A DNA stretch of 64,000 bases from Pseudomonas shahriarae (GTDB lineage: Bacteria; Pseudomonadota; Gammaproteobacteria; Pseudomonadales; Pseudomonadaceae): assembly GCF_014268455.2 (NCBI RefSeq), contig NZ_CP077085.1, positions 5,931,001 through 5,995,000 of the forward strand, read 5' to 3'. A program made the position numbers and the translations under genes. Below, one piece after another: positions 35,084 through 44,984 of this stretch; positions within the stretch are counted from its first letter, which is position 1; every line of letters starts with the position of its first letter. The notes beneath the pieces were generated by a model, which saw only the letters and a list, made by a program, of their open reading frames with translations, was not told the DNA's origin and searched no databases.

Positions 35084-36169
35084 TTAGATCAAGGTTTTAC
35101 CATGGCGCACGAAGGTCGGTTTGACCACTCGCACCGGGTACCACTTACCGCGAATTTCTACCTCGGCACGGTCGGCGGTTGCCATCGGTACACGCGCCAG
35201 GGCAATGGATTTGCTTAGCGTAGGAGAGAAACTACCACTGGTGATCTCTCCTTCGCCAACATTGGCGATACGAACCACTTGATGAGCGCGCAAAACCCCG
35301 CGTTCTTCCAGCACCAGGCCTACCAGTTTGAGCTGCACCCCGGCCGCACGCTCGGCTTCCAGGGCGGCGCGCCCGATGAAATCGCGGCTGACGGGTTCCC
35401 AGGCGATGCTCCAGGCCATGTTGGCGGCCAACGGTGACACATTCAGGTGGATATCCTGGCCGTAGAGGTTCATGCCGGCCTCCAGGCGCAGGGTATCGCG
35501 AGCACCGAGGCCGATGGGCGAGATGCCCGCGCCTACCAGGTCGTTGAAAAAACCCGGGGCCTGATCGGCAGGCAGGACGATTTCCAGGCCATCTTCGCCG
35601 GTATAGCCCGTGCGCGCGATAAACCAGTCACCGTCGGCACGCCCCTCGAAAGGCTTGAGCTGTTGGATCAACACGCCGCGAGACTGGGTGACCAACTCGG
35701 CAATCTTGTGCCGGGCCTGGGGGCCCTGGATCGCCAGCATGGCCAGGTCCGGGCGTTCGCGCATCAGCACCTGGTAGCTGCCCAACTGGCTCTGCATCCA
35801 GGCGATATCCTGGTCGCGGGTGGCCGCATTGACCACCAGCCGGTAACAACCCTCTTCGGTGCGGTAGACAATCATGTCGTCCACCACCCCGCCCTGCTCG
35901 TTGAGCATGGCGCTGTACAACGCATGGCCGCAGCCATGCAAACGATCGACATCATTGGCCAACAGGTACTGCAGCCATTCCCTGGCCTGCAGGCCCGAGA
36001 TATCGATCACGGTCATGTGGGAAACATCAAACACCCCGCAGTCACGGCGCACCTGATGGTGCTCCTCGACTTGCGAGCCGTAGTGCAGAGGCATATCCCA
36101 ACCGCCAAAATCGACCATTTTCGCGCCAAGGGCGAGATGCAGGTCATACAGAGGCGTACGCTGTCCCAT
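35084..36169 (-). CDS. gcvT: glycine cleavage system aminomethyltransferase GcvT
   Basis: A 361-residue folate-dependent aminomethyltransferase (MGQRTPLYDLHLALGAKMVD, CGVFDVSHMTVIDISG, ARTGYTGEDGLEIVLPADQA). It releases ammonia from H-protein-bound aminomethyl and forms 5,10-methylene-THF. Start 36169 is chosen because GGAGAAACCC precedes it directly and the 28-residue upstream extension is unlike the family. I see no glycine riboswitch in the 156-bp gap upstream. Confidence 0.96.
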   Translation of the reverse strand: MGQRTPLYDLHLALGAKMVDFGGWDMPLHYGSQVEEHHQVRRDCGVFDVSHMTVIDISGLQAREWLQYLLANDVDRLHGCGHALYSAMLNEQGGVVDDMIVYRTEEGCYRLVVNAATRDQDIAWMQSQLGSYQVLMRERPDLAMLAIQGPQARHKIAELVTQSRGVLIQQLKPFEGRADGDWFIARTGYTGEDGLEIVLPADQAPGFFNDLVGAGISPIGLGARDTLRLEAGMNLYGQDIHLNVSPLAANMAWSIAWEPVSRDFIGRAALEAERAAGVQLKLVGLVLEERGVLRAHQVVRIANVGEGEITSGSFSPTLSKSIALARVPMATADRAEVEIRGKWYPVRVVKPTFVRHGKTLI

Positions 36170-36325
36170 GGGTTTCTCCTTCCGGGCGTGGCGAAGGTGC
36201 GGACGGTTGCTGTTCGGGCTACACACCTTGAAATACAAGGCTTGCAGCCACAATCAGCAACCCAACCCGAAAGACGGGCCGCACCGAATGCCGCGCATTG
36301 TAGCCTCAAGCCGTAGGACTGACAC

Positions 36326-37942
36326 CTAACCGATTCGTCGCGCCGAACGTCGGATCAAGCCGATGACCGGCAACAGGCCGACCAACACCAGGGTCAGGGC
36401 GGGCAAGGAGGCGCGCGCCCACTCGCCTTCGCTGGTCATCTCAAAGATGCGTACCGCCAGCGTATCCCAGCCGAACGGGCGCATCAGCAGGGTCGCGGGC
36501 ATTTCCTTGAGCACATCGACAAACACCAGCAGCGCGGCGCTCAAGGTGCCGGGCAACAACAGTGGCAGATACACTTTGCAAAACAGTCGTGGCCCACTGA
36601 CCCCCAGGCTGCGCGCTGCTTCCGGCAAGGACGGGCGGATGCGCGCCAGGCTGTTTTCCAGTGGACCGTAGGCCACGGCCAGGAAGCGCACCAGATAGGC
36701 CATCAGCAGCGCCGACAGGCTGCCCAACAGCAACGGTTTGCCAGCACCGCCCAGCCAACTGGACACAGGGATCACCAACTCGCGATCCAAATAGCTGAAC
36801 GCCAGCATGATCGACACCGCCAATACCGAACCCGGCAAGGCGTAGCCCAGGTTGCCCAGGCTGACCCCGGCGCGGATGGCGCGGGTTGGCGCCAGGCGGT
36901 TGGCAAACGCCAGCAGCAACGCCACGCTCACTGTGATCAACGCGGCCATGCCACCCAGGTAAAGGGTATGCATGATCAGCCCGGCGTAGCGCTCATCGAG
37001 GTCGAAACGCCCGCGCTGCCAGAACCAGGCCAGCAACTGAAGCATCGGGATGACAAAGGCGCAGGCAAACACCAGGGCGCACCAGCCAGTGGCGGCGGCG
37101 GCCTTGAAGCCACTCAGGTGATAGAGCGCCTTGCCCCGCGGTCGCTCGTTGCTCGGGCGGCTGGCGCCACGGGCCCGGCGCTCGCCGTAGAGCACCAGCA
37201 TCACCACCAACAGCAGCAGGCTCGCCAGTTGCGCGGCGCTGGACAGGCTGAAAAAGCCATACCAGGTCTTGTAGATGGCGGTGGTGAACGTGTCGAAATT
37301 GAACACCGACACCGCGCCGAAATCCGCCAGGGTTTCCATCAACGCCAGGGCCACGCCGGCGCCGATGGCCGGGCGCGCCATGGGCAGGGCCACCCGCCAG
37401 AACGCCTGCCAGGGTGATTGGCCCAACACCCGCGCCGCTTCCATCAACCCCTTGCCCTGGGCCAGAAAGGCGGTGCGCGCCAGCAGGTAGACGTAGGGAT
37501 AGAACACCAGCACCAGCACGATGATCACGCCACTGGTGGAGCGCACGCGCGGCAGGCGCAGGCCCGTGCCGAACCACTCGCGCAGCAGGGTTTGTACCGG
37601 CCCGGAGAAGTCCAGCAGGCCGACGAAGACAAACGCCAGGACATAGGCCGGGATGGCAAACGGCAGCATCAACGCCCAGTCCAGCCAACGCCGGCCGGGG
37701 AACTCACAGAGGCTGGTCAGCCACGCCAGGCTCACGCCCAGCACCGTTACACCGACCCCGACGCCCAGCACCAGGGTCAAGGTGTTGCCCAGCAGACGCG
37801 GCATCTGGGTGTCCCACAGGTGCGACCAGATTTGCGTGTCGATGCTTTGCCAGGACAGCAACAACACGCTCAACGGCAGCAGCACCAGGGCGGCGACAGT
37901 GAAGACTGGCAGGTACCAGCGGCGTTGGGCGGGGTGGGCCAA
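36326..37942 (-). CDS. iron(III) ABC transporter permease FbpB-like
   Basis: A 538-residue double-length permease with about 12 membrane helices and two EAA loops (LMEAARVLGQSPWQAFWRVA and LPEAARSLGVSGPRLFCKVY), as in FbpB/SfuB/HitB. It passes ferric iron from the upstream-encoded binding protein across the inner membrane. The start codon read here is TTG at 37942; there is no closer in-frame ATG that preserves the first membrane helix. No ATPase gene is adjacent, so it must use one encoded elsewhere. Confidence 0.92.
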   Translation of the reverse strand: MAHPAQRRWYLPVFTVAALVLLPLSVLLLSWQSIDTQIWSHLWDTQMPRLLGNTLTLVLGVGVGVTVLGVSLAWLTSLCEFPGRRWLDWALMLPFAIPAYVLAFVFVGLLDFSGPVQTLLREWFGTGLRLPRVRSTSGVIIVLVLVFYPYVYLLARTAFLAQGKGLMEAARVLGQSPWQAFWRVALPMARPAIGAGVALALMETLADFGAVSVFNFDTFTTAIYKTWYGFFSLSSAAQLASLLLLVVMLVLYGERRARGASRPSNERPRGKALYHLSGFKAAAATGWCALVFACAFVIPMLQLLAWFWQRGRFDLDERYAGLIMHTLYLGGMAALITVSVALLLAFANRLAPTRAIRAGVSLGNLGYALPGSVLAVSIMLAFSYLDRELVIPVSSWLGGAGKPLLLGSLSALLMAYLVRFLAVAYGPLENSLARIRPSLPEAARSLGVSGPRLFCKVYLPLLLPGTLSAALLVFVDVLKEMPATLLMRPFGWDTLAVRIFEMTSEGEWARASLPALTLVLVGLLPVIGLIRRSARRIG

Positions 37943-37988
37943 AAGGAATTCTCAAGCAGTGGATGATGTGGAAACCTGCACAAAGCAC

Positions 37989-38106
37989 TGTGGGAGCGGG
38001 CTTGTGTGGGAGCTGGTTTGCCTGCGATGCAGACACCTCGGTTTATCAGCGATACCGGGGTGATGCTATCGCAGGCAAGCCAGCTCCCACACAAGCCGCT
38101 CCCACA
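37989..38106. repeat. nested REP: GGGAGCTGG REPIN inside a GGGAGCGGG palindrome
   Basis: Outer arms TGTGGGAGCGGGCTTG (37989-38004) and CAAGCCGCTCCCACA (38092-38106) would join into one palindrome. At its exact centre sits a complete REPIN of the other type (38005-38091, TGTGGGAGCTGGTTTG to its complement). It lies between fbpA and fbpB, genes on the same strand. Confidence 0.92.
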
Positions 38107-38135
38107 CTAGAACTGCGGCGTCCTACAAATTGTAC

Positions 38136-39140
38136 TCAGTTCCAGCCCGCACGATCCATCAGGCGAATCGCCTCGGCCTGGCGCTTGCCCGCCACTTCCA
38201 CCGGCAGGGTGTCAGCCTTGAACTTGCCCCAGCTCGCCACTTCAGCCGAGGGTTCTACCGCCGGGTTGGCCGGGAACTCCTGGTTGACGTCGGCAAAGAT
38301 CTTCTGCGCCTCAGGCGTAGTCATCCACTCCACCAGAGCCTTGGCGGCTTCCGGGTGCGGGGCGTACTTGGTCAGGCCAATGCCCGACAGGTTGACGTGC
38401 ACGCCACGATCGCCCTGGTTCGGCCAGAACAATTTGACTGCCAGCTTCGGGTCCTGCTTGTGCAGGCGGCCGTAGTAGTAAGTGTTAACGATCCCCACGT
38501 CGCACTGCCCGGCGTTGATTGCCTGCAATACCGCGACGTCATCGGAGAAGACATCGGTGGACAGGTTATTGACCCAGCCCTTAATGAGTTCTTCGGTCTT
38601 TTCTGCGCCATGGGTCTCGATCAGGGTGGCGGTCAGCGACTGGTTGTAGACCTTTTTAGCGGTGCGCAGGCACAGGCGGCCTTCCCATTGCTTGTCAGCC
38701 AGGGCTTCGTAGGTGGTCAGCTCTGCCGGTTTCACGCGGTCGGTGGAGTACGCGATGGTCCGCGCCCGCAGGCTCAAGCCGGTCCAGGCGTGGCTGGAAG
38801 CGCGATATTGCGCAGGGATGTTGGCGTCGATCACCTTGGAGGTGAACGGCTGCAGGATGCCCATCTGCTCGGCTTGCCAGAGGTTGCCAGCATCGACGGT
38901 CAGCAGCAGGTCGGCGGTGGCGTTCTGGCCTTCGGCCTTGATGCGCTGCATCAGCGGCGCTTCCTTGTCGGTGATGAACTTCACCTGCACCCCGGTTTTC
39001 TTGGTGTAGGCGTCGAACACCGGCTTGATCAACTCGTCGATACGAGAGGAGTAGACCACCACTTCGTCAGCCGCCTGGGCGGTGGTGCTGGCGATAAGGG
39101 TGAGTGCCAGGGCAGTCAGGAGGCGCTTGGGTGCCAACAT
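38136..39140 (-). CDS. iron(III)-binding periplasmic protein FbpA-like
   Basis: A 334-residue binding protein: signal peptide ending near TAQAAD, then [20 protein letters not shown] and the twin-tyrosine iron ligand region VNTYYYGRL. The C-terminal [20 protein letters not shown] stretch is typical of FbpA/FutA. It captures ferric ion for the permease encoded next. Start 39140 is chosen ([15 protein letters not shown] signal peptide). Upstream, AAATG...CATTT near 39172-39193 is a weak candidate Fur site. Confidence 0.93.
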   Translation of the reverse strand: MLAPKRLLTALALTLIASTTAQAADEVVVYSSRIDELIKPVFDAYTKKTGVQVKFITDKEAPLMQRIKAEGQNATADLLLTVDAGNLWQAEQMGILQPFTSKVIDANIPAQYRASSHAWTGLSLRARTIAYSTDRVKPAELTTYEALADKQWEGRLCLRTAKKVYNQSLTATLIETHGAEKTEELIKGWVNNLSTDVFSDDVAVLQAINAGQCDVGIVNTYYYGRLHKQDPKLAVKLFWPNQGDRGVHVNLSGIGLTKYAPHPEAAKALVEWMTTPEAQKIFADVNQEFPANPAVEPSAEVASWGKFKADTLPVEVAGKRQAEAIRLMDRAGWN

Positions 39141-39267
39141 AGGTGCGGTCTCTCGTAGGAAAAGTGAGCGCAAATGATAAGGACTCACATTTAGCATCTC
39201 AACCGAACACTGGCCGGAGGAGTTACGAGATGTTGCACGAATGCCATTTAAGGTGCGACAGAAGGCC

Positions 39268-40491
39268 TCAGGCCTTGGCCAGATCCGGCAGGTCTCCGGT
39301 CAAGCCCAATGCCTGGCGCACAAACAGCGCCTTGGCCTCGGGCATCTGGTCGACCATCTTCAGCCCCGCATTGCGCAACCAGCGCAATGGCAACTGGTCA
39401 GCCTGGAACAACCGTTCAAAGCCCTCCATCGCCGCCATCAGCGCCAGGTTGTGCGGCATGCGTCGACGCTCGTAGCGACTGAGCACCTTCACATCCGCCA
39501 AGTGCTCACCGCGCTCGCACGCCTTTAGCAGCACCTCGGCCAACACGGCGGCATCGAGGAACCCCAGATTCACCCCCTGCCCCGCCAATGGGTGGATAAC
39601 GTGGGCAGCATCACCAATCAGCGCCAGGCCTTCGGCGACGTAGCGCTTGGCGTGGCGCTGGCGCAGCGGTACGCACAGACGCGGGTCGGCGCTGACCACG
39701 CTGCCGAGGCGCCCTTCAAAAGCGCGCTCCAGTTCGCGGCAGAAGCTGTCGTCGTCCAGGGCCATCAGGCGTTCGGACTCACTTGGCGTGGTCGACCAGA
39801 CGATCGAGCACCAATCTTCCTGGCCATCTCGTACCAGCGGCAGGAACGCCAGCGGACCATGGTCGGTGAAGCGCTGCCAGGCGGTACGCTGGTGCGGCTG
39901 GCTGCTGCGTACGCTGGTGACGATGGCGTGGTGCAGGTAATCCCATTCGCGGGTGGCGGTGCCGGTCAGGCGACGCACAGCCGAGTTGGCGCCGTCGGCG
40001 GCGATCACCAGCGGCGCGCGCAAAGTGCGGCCATCGGCCAGGGTCAGCAGCCAGTCATCGCCGGAGCGGCGCATCTGCTCCAGGCGTGCATTGGCCAGCA
40101 GGCCCAGGTCGCAGTCGTGCAGGCGCTCAAGCAGGGCGTCCTGGACCACGCGGTTTTCGACGATATGCCCCAGCACCTCGGCATGCACACTGGCCGCCGA
40201 AAAGTGGATCTGCCCGGTGCCGCTGCCATCCCACACCTGCATCTCGCCGTAGGGGCTGGCGCGGCGGCTGGCGATGCCATCCCACACACCCAGGCGGTCG
40301 AGGATGCGCTGGCTGGCGGCCGACAAGGCGCTCACCCGCGGTTCAAACGGCGCATCGGCGTCGAATGGCTTGACGCTCATTGGGCTGCCGTCGAGCAGCA
40401 GCACCTGCAGGCCACTGCCCTGCAACGCCAGCGCCAGGGCGCTTCCGACCATTCCGGCCCCGACAATCAGCACATCTGCGCGCATGTCCAT
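39268..40491 (-). CDS. ubiI: UbiI-like FAD-dependent ubiquinone-biosynthesis hydroxylase
   Basis: A 407-residue flavoprotein monooxygenase: N-terminal Rossmann motif [16 protein letters not shown]-type middle motif [14 protein letters not shown] and [20 protein letters not shown] near residue 300. It belongs to the UbiH/UbiI/VisC group that hydroxylates the ubiquinone ring. Neighbouring ubiH is a paralogue; assignment as UbiI rests on order and family, so the exact ring position is inferred. The start lies 3 bp after the stop of nothing upstream in the operon but 3 bp before the thioesterase-like gene ends, so the genes are tightly packed. Confidence 0.88.
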   Translation of the reverse strand: MDMRADVLIVGAGMVGSALALALQGSGLQVLLLDGSPMSVKPFDADAPFEPRVSALSAASQRILDRLGVWDGIASRRASPYGEMQVWDGSGTGQIHFSAASVHAEVLGHIVENRVVQDALLERLHDCDLGLLANARLEQMRRSGDDWLLTLADGRTLRAPLVIAADGANSAVRRLTGTATREWDYLHHAIVTSVRSSQPHQRTAWQRFTDHGPLAFLPLVRDGQEDWCSIVWSTTPSESERLMALDDDSFCRELERAFEGRLGSVVSADPRLCVPLRQRHAKRYVAEGLALIGDAAHVIHPLAGQGVNLGFLDAAVLAEVLLKACERGEHLADVKVLSRYERRRMPHNLALMAAMEGFERLFQADQLPLRWLRNAGLKMVDQMPEAKALFVRQALGLTGDLPDLAKA

Positions 40492-40494
40492 GCT

Positions 40495-40980
40495 TTATGC
40501 CTGTCTCGCTGGCGGCTTGCGCCGCACGTAAAGGGTTTTGTCGACTCGCGCCACCAGGGTGCCGGAGCCGTCGTGAATCTGCACCTTGAGGTGCGGCAAG
40601 TATTTCTCGCCGCCCTCGGTCTGCCGTCGCACCTCATCGAGCAAGGCCTGGTCGATGGAGAATTCGGCAAACACCGGGCCTTTGCCCGGCGAGATGAAAT
40701 CAATGGTCGCGGCCTTGTCCCAGACGATGTAGTCGCGCCCCAGGTTCTCCATCAGCATCAGCATGTAGAACGGGTCGACCATCGAGTACAGGCTGCCGCC
40801 AAATTGCGTACCGACGTAATTGCGGTTGTACCAGCCCAGGCCCATGCGCACCTTCACCTGACGAAAATCAGCGCTCATGTGCTGCACACGGACGCCTGCG
40901 CCCAGATACGGCGGATACAGGGTCATGATCCAGCGCAACAACCGCGCCTTGCCCAGGCGCTCCGTCAGCCACTTACGCAT
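40495..40980 (-). CDS. DUF4442 hotdog-fold protein (thioesterase-like)
   Basis: A 161-residue protein of the DUF4442/PaaI-like hotdog type ([40 protein letters not shown], then [16 protein letters not shown]). It may act on acyl-CoA or acyl-carrier substrates, but no specific function can be given. ATG at 40980 overlaps the ubiH stop by 8 bp, and the gene ends 3 bp before ubiI begins, so it is inside the ubiquinone operon. A longer in-frame version would lie within ubiH and shows low-quality sequence. Confidence 0.86.
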   Translation of the reverse strand: MRKWLTERLGKARLLRWIMTLYPPYLGAGVRVQHMSADFRQVKVRMGLGWYNRNYVGTQFGGSLYSMVDPFYMLMLMENLGRDYIVWDKAATIDFISPGKGPVFAEFSIDQALLDEVRRQTEGGEKYLPHLKVQIHDGSGTLVARVDKTLYVRRKPPARQA

Positions 40981-42160
40981 CGGGACGCGTGCCCAGGCCC
41001 ATGGCCTGCCGGGCGAACCAGCGCTTGGCCGGCGGCAACAGGTCCAGGCCCAGCAGGCCGAGGTTGCGGCCCATGGCGACCAGCGGCTGGCCGCTGCCAA
41101 ACAGGCGGGTGACCTGGTCGGAAAAGCCCACGGTCAACTGCTGGTCCAGGCGCTGGCGTTCGCGGTAGGCCTGCAAGGTCGCCAGGTCACCCGGCACTTG
41201 CGGCCCGGCCAACAGGGCCTCGGCCAGCGCATAGGCATCGCGCAGCGACAGATTGAAACCCTGGCCGGCAATCGGGTGCAAGCTGTGGGCCGCGTTGCCG
41301 AGGATCACCAGGTGCGAGCGCACTTGCTCCTCGGCCTCCACCAGGGTCAGCGGATACAAGTGGCGCGCGCCAACCTGTTTCAAGGTGCCCAGGCGATAAC
41401 CAAACACGCCCTGCAACTCGCTGAGAAAACTGCGTTCATCCAGTTGCGCCAAGCGCTGGGCGTCCATGCCGACGCGGGTCCAGACCAGTGCGCAACGGTT
41501 GTCTGCCAGCGGCAGCAAGGCCATCGGGCCTTCGTCGGTGAAACGCTCGAAAGCCTCGCCGTTATGGGCTTCGCTGGGGGTGATGTTGGCGATCAGGGCG
41601 CTCTGGTTGTAAGGCCGTTGCTTGACGCCAATGCCCAACTGCTCGCGCAGGCCGGAGCGGCCACCATCGGCCAGTACCGCGAGATCGCACTCGATGACAG
41701 TTTCATCGTTGAGGGTCAGGCGGTAGCCGTCGGCCAGCGGTTCCATGCGGCTGACTTCTGCAGGGCAACGCCAACTGATCACGTCCTTGTCCAGGCCTTG
41801 CCACAGGCACTGCCCGAGCCAGGCGTTTTCCACCACATAGCCCAGGGCCGGTACGCCCTCTTCGAGCGCCGACAAGCGCGCGGTAGAGAAGCGCCCACGG
41901 TCGGAAACATGGATCTGCTTGATCGGCTCGGCGCGCCGGGAAATGTCTTGCCACACACCCAGGCGCTGGTAGATCTGTCGCGCGCCAAAGGACAGTGCCG
42001 AGGAACGTGCGTCGTAGCTCGGCTGGTAGCTGTCGCCGGGGGCAAAGGGTTCGATCAGCACGATCTTCCAACCGCGAGCCTTGGCCCCGGCCTGCAACGC
42101 CAGCGCCAAGCTGGCGCCCACCAGGCCGCCACCGATAATCGCCAGGTTGACCCGGCTCAT
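40973..42160 (-). CDS. ubiH: 2-octaprenyl-6-methoxyphenol hydroxylase UbiH
   Basis: A 395-residue flavin monooxygenase: [15 protein letters not shown] at the start, [16 protein letters not shown] in the middle and [20 protein letters not shown], where Asn replaces the Asp of most paralogues, as in E. coli UbiH. It hydroxylates the ubiquinone precursor ring at the membrane surface. Its ATG overlaps the pepP stop by 4 bp, the same order as E. coli pepP-ubiH-ubiI. Confidence 0.95.
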   Translation of the reverse strand: MSRVNLAIIGGGLVGASLALALQAGAKARGWKIVLIEPFAPGDSYQPSYDARSSALSFGARQIYQRLGVWQDISRRAEPIKQIHVSDRGRFSTARLSALEEGVPALGYVVENAWLGQCLWQGLDKDVISWRCPAEVSRMEPLADGYRLTLNDETVIECDLAVLADGGRSGLREQLGIGVKQRPYNQSALIANITPSEAHNGEAFERFTDEGPMALLPLADNRCALVWTRVGMDAQRLAQLDERSFLSELQGVFGYRLGTLKQVGARHLYPLTLVEAEEQVRSHLVILGNAAHSLHPIAGQGFNLSLRDAYALAEALLAGPQVPGDLATLQAYRERQRLDQQLTVGFSDQVTRLFGSGQPLVAMGRNLGLLGLDLLPPAKRWFARQAMGLGTRPDA

Positions 42161-43479
42161 CGGGCGGCCGCCATCAGTGCTTCAATCTCGGCCACGGTCT
42201 TGGGCACGCCACCGGTCAGAATTTCACAGCCTTGCTTGGTCACCACCACGTCATCCTCGATGCGCACGCCTATGCCACGCCATTTCTTTGCCACATTCTG
42301 GTTATCCGGGGCAATGTAGATGCCCGGCTCCACGGTCAGGGCCATGCCCACTTCCAGCACCCGCCACTCGCCGCCGACCTTGTACTCGCCCACATCATGC
42401 ACATCCATGCCCAGCCAGTGCCCGGCGCGGTGCATATAGAACGCCTTGTAGGCTTCGCTGGCGATCAACTCGTCCACCTCACCTTGCAACAAGCCCAGCT
42501 TCACCAGCCCGGCGGTGATGACGTGCACCGTCGCCTCATGGGCCTGGTTCCAGTGTTTGTTCGGCGCGATCTGCGCAAAGGCGGCTTCCTGGGAGGCCAG
42601 CACCACTTCGTAGATCGCCTTCTGCTCGGCGGAAAACTTGCCGTTGACCGGCCAGGTACGGGTGATATCGCTGGCATAGCAGTCGATTTCACAACCGGCG
42701 TCGATCAGCACCAGGTCACCGTCCTTGAGCACCGCATCATTCTGCTGGTAGTGCAGGATGCAGCTGTTGCGCCCCGAAGCGACGATGGAGCCATAGGCCG
42801 GCATCTTCGCCCCGCCCCGGCGGAACTCGTAGTCCAGCTCGGCTTCCAGGCTGAATTCATGCAACCCCGGGCGGCTGGCCTGCATTGCCCGGATATGGGC
42901 CGCGCAGGAAATCCGTGCGGCTTCGCGCATGACCTTCACTTCTGCGGCGGATTTATACAGGCGCATGTCGTGCAGCAGATGATCCAGGGCAACGAATTCG
43001 TTCGGCGGCTGCGCACCGAGGTGCGCCTTGGAGCGGATCACGTTGATCCACTCCATCAGGTGCCGGTCGAACTCGGCATTGCTGCCCATGGCCGAATACA
43101 CCCGGTCGCGACCTTCGATCAGGCCGGGCAGGATGTCGTCGATATCGGTGATCGGGAAGGCATCGTCGGCGCCGTATTCGCGAATCGCGCCTTCGGTACC
43201 GGCGCGCAGGCCGTCCCACAATTCGCGCTCGGCATTGCGTTCACGGCAGAACAGCACGTACTCGCCGTGAATGCGCCCAGGCATCAACACAATCACTGCC
43301 TGGGGCTCGGGGAAGCCGCTCAGGTACTGGAAGTCGCTGTCCTGGCGGTAGACGTGTTCGACATCGCGGTTGCGGATCGCCACGGCGGCGGCCGGCAGGA
43401 TCGCGATGCTGTTGGGTTCCATCTGCGCCATGAGCGCCTTGCGGCGGCGGGTGTATTCCGCTTTGGGGATATGGATCAT
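42157..43479 (-). CDS. pepP: Xaa-Pro aminopeptidase PepP
   Basis: A 440-residue creatinase-fold metallopeptidase. Metal ligands are visible in VLIDAGCEIDCYASDITRTW, the HRAGHWLGMDVHDVG segment, the VEPGIYIAPD Glu and a final Glu in VRIEDDVVVT. It removes N-terminal residues preceding proline. It is preceded by the yecA-like gene (20 bp) and followed by ubiH (4-bp overlap), as in E. coli. Confidence 0.96.
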   Translation of the reverse strand: MIHIPKAEYTRRRKALMAQMEPNSIAILPAAAVAIRNRDVEHVYRQDSDFQYLSGFPEPQAVIVLMPGRIHGEYVLFCRERNAERELWDGLRAGTEGAIREYGADDAFPITDIDDILPGLIEGRDRVYSAMGSNAEFDRHLMEWINVIRSKAHLGAQPPNEFVALDHLLHDMRLYKSAAEVKVMREAARISCAAHIRAMQASRPGLHEFSLEAELDYEFRRGGAKMPAYGSIVASGRNSCILHYQQNDAVLKDGDLVLIDAGCEIDCYASDITRTWPVNGKFSAEQKAIYEVVLASQEAAFAQIAPNKHWNQAHEATVHVITAGLVKLGLLQGEVDELIASEAYKAFYMHRAGHWLGMDVHDVGEYKVGGEWRVLEVGMALTVEPGIYIAPDNQNVAKKWRGIGVRIEDDVVVTKQGCEILTGGVPKTVAEIEALMAAAR

Positions 43480-43499
43480 GGGCAGGTGGGTTCCCTCTC

Positions 43500-44057
43500 T
43501 TAGTGCAGCGACGGCTTGACTGCTGCGGGTTCAGCAGACTTTTTGGTCTCGGTGAACAGCAGCAGCGGCGCGACGCGCAGGTATTCCATGACTTCCATAT
43601 AGTCGCCTTCGCCGTCTTCGGACTCTTCCAGGGCGTCTTGCACCTGGGAGATGGCTGCCAGGTCCTGCAACACTTCCTTGGCGTCGGTGCTCAACTCCAG
43701 GCCGCCGGCGTTCACGCCAAAGCCATGGAGGAAGCCCTGGCACCATTGACCCAGTGCAGCAGCACGCTCGGTGAGCGGCGCATCATCGGTTGGCAGCAGC
43801 AGGACTACGGTGACGTCATCACCGGTCAGCTCGCCTTTAACCATTTCTTGCAAGCCGATCAACGCGTTGCGCACGTTTTCGGTAGGCTCGGTTTCCAGCA
43901 GCTCGGCGACGTCGGCCAGCCAGTTGTCGGCGTCAAAGCCGACACCGGTGCAGCTACGGCCCAGCAGCACGCCATGCAGTTCGGCAGGCGAGCAAGGGTG
44001 ACCGCTGGAGCTCAGCAGTTTGGAAAAAGCGTCGTACGGGGAATTCTGAATAGGCAT
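43500..44057 (-). CDS. YecA/YgfB (UPF0149) family protein
   Basis: A 185-residue acidic helical protein ([45 protein letters not shown] [31 protein letters not shown]). This matches YgfB, encoded just before pepP in gamma-proteobacteria. In P. aeruginosa YgfB has been reported to influence beta-lactam resistance through ampDh3; whether that holds here is unknown. It begins the leftward pepP-ubiH-ubiI operon and is divergent from the ZapB-like gene. Confidence 0.92.
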   Translation of the reverse strand: MPIQNSPYDAFSKLLSSSGHPCSPAELHGVLLGRSCTGVGFDADNWLADVAELLETEPTENVRNALIGLQEMVKGELTGDDVTVVLLLPTDDAPLTERAAALGQWCQGFLHGFGVNAGGLELSTDAKEVLQDLAAISQVQDALEESEDGEGDYMEVMEYLRVAPLLLFTETKKSAEPAAVKPSLH

Positions 44058-44194
44058 GATGAGCTAGGCGCCAGGCGGCGCGATGTCTAGAATGAAGCGC
44101 TGTATCCTAGCACCGGCAGACGCACCCGACTATCAAGGGCGTCAGATCGTTTATCCTGCAGTTGCCATTCATCAGACAAATCCAGTGGAACCCT

Positions 44195-44404
44195 ATGGAA
44201 GACGCCGACTTGCAAGCGCTGATGGCCAGACTCGAATTGCTAATTACCCGGGTCGAGCAACTAAAGAGTCAAAACGGACTCCTATTAGCTCAGGAAAAGA
44301 CCTGGCGCGAGGAACGCGCTCACCTCATTGAAAAAAACGAAATCGCCCGGCGTAAGGTCGAGTCGATGATTTCGCGCCTGAAGGCCCTGGAGCAAGACTC
44401 ATGA
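44195..44404 (+). CDS. TIGR02449-type small coiled-coil protein (ZapB-like)
   Basis: A 69-residue protein that is almost one coiled coil (LQALMARLELLITRVEQLKS, then QEKTWREERAHLIEKNEIAR, KVESMISRLKALEQ). Such genes precede zapA in pseudomonads, and a ZapB-like role in the division ring is inferred. ATG at 44195 begins MEDADLQ; a start 11 codons upstream is less likely. Its stop overlaps the zapA ATG by 4 bp. Confidence 0.9.
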   Translation: MEDADLQALMARLELLITRVEQLKSQNGLLLAQEKTWREERAHLIEKNEIARRKVESMISRLKALEQDS

Positions 44405-44718
44405 GTTCAAGCAATAGCGTCACCGTGCAGATTCTCGACAAAGAGTATTCGATCATCTGCCCCCAGGAAGAGCGCAGCAACCTGGTGAGCGCCGCCCGCT
44501 ACCTGGATGGCAAGATGCGTGAAATCCGCAGCAGCGGCAAAGTCATCGGTGCCGACCGTATCGCCGTGATGGCCGCCCTGAACATTACCCACGATTTGCT
44601 GCATAAGCAGGAGCGCCCTGACGTACAGGCCAGCGGCTCGACACGCGAGCAGGTGCGTGACCTGCTGGAACGTGTGGATCTGGTGCTTTCCAGCGATTCA
44701 GACGTACCCAAGGGCTGA
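44401..44718 (+). CDS. zapA: cell division protein ZapA
   Basis: A 105-residue ZapA: N-terminal beta part (VTVQILDKEYSIICPQEERS, LVSAARYLDGKMREIRSSGK) with the RIAVMAALNITHDLL core, then a C-terminal helix. It binds FtsZ and bundles filaments at midcell. Translational coupling to the coiled-coil gene upstream is indicated by the ATGA overlap. 6S RNA follows about 30 bp after, the standard arrangement in gamma-proteobacteria. Confidence 0.95.
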   Translation: MSSSNSVTVQILDKEYSIICPQEERSNLVSAARYLDGKMREIRSSGKVIGADRIAVMAALNITHDLLHKQERPDVQASGSTREQVRDLLERVDLVLSSDSDVPKG

Positions 44719-44749
44719 TTGCCGAGTCTGTTTGGGGTATACTCGCCCC

Positions 44750-44935
44750 ACTCCCTGGCGTGCTTGCCAGTCGGCGATGTCCCGGAGCCGATTCGCACTA
44801 CCCTGGAAGTTGCACGTTGGGCTGGTGTGCATGTCCGCTAGACGGAAAGCCTTAAAGCCTACTGCTTCTTCCACCTTGAACTTTCGGGTTCAAGGGCTTA
44901 GTCGACAGCGGTTCTGTCGGGGAGCCTGAATTCCC
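44750..44935 (+). ncRNA. ssrS: 6S RNA
   Basis: The segment between zapA and the 5-formyl-THF cyclo-ligase gene is the usual ssrS locus. A TATACT -10 box at 44738-44743 precedes it, with a weak -35 17 bp upstream. The 5' part (CTCCCTGGCGTGCTTGCCAG) and 3' part (GCGGTTCTGTCGGGGAGCCT) form the closing stem, with an open central bubble between. 6S RNA binds sigma-70 RNA polymerase in stationary phase. The ends are estimated to within about 10 bases. Confidence 0.9.
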
Positions 44936-44941
44936 AAACTC

Positions 44942-44970
44942 AATGCCAGTCCCCGGACTGGCATTGTTTT
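44942..44970 (+). terminator. intrinsic terminator after 6S RNA
   Basis: AATGCCAGTCC-CC-GGACTGGCATT gives an 11-bp perfect stem followed by GTTTT. It lies between ssrS and the cyclo-ligase start at 44985, so some transcription may read through to that gene. Confidence 0.85.
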
Positions 44971-44984
44971 ATGAGCCGAACACC

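Noticed and set aside
36170..36325. A possible glycine riboswitch upstream of gcvT.
   Set aside because: The minus-strand leader lacks the conserved riboswitch core; the region is only 156 bp and partly formed by the end of the upstream operon.
39172..39193. A Fur box before the iron-binding protein gene.
   Set aside because: The palindrome AAATG...CATTT is too short and departs from the 19-bp consensus at about half its positions; noted only as a weak candidate.
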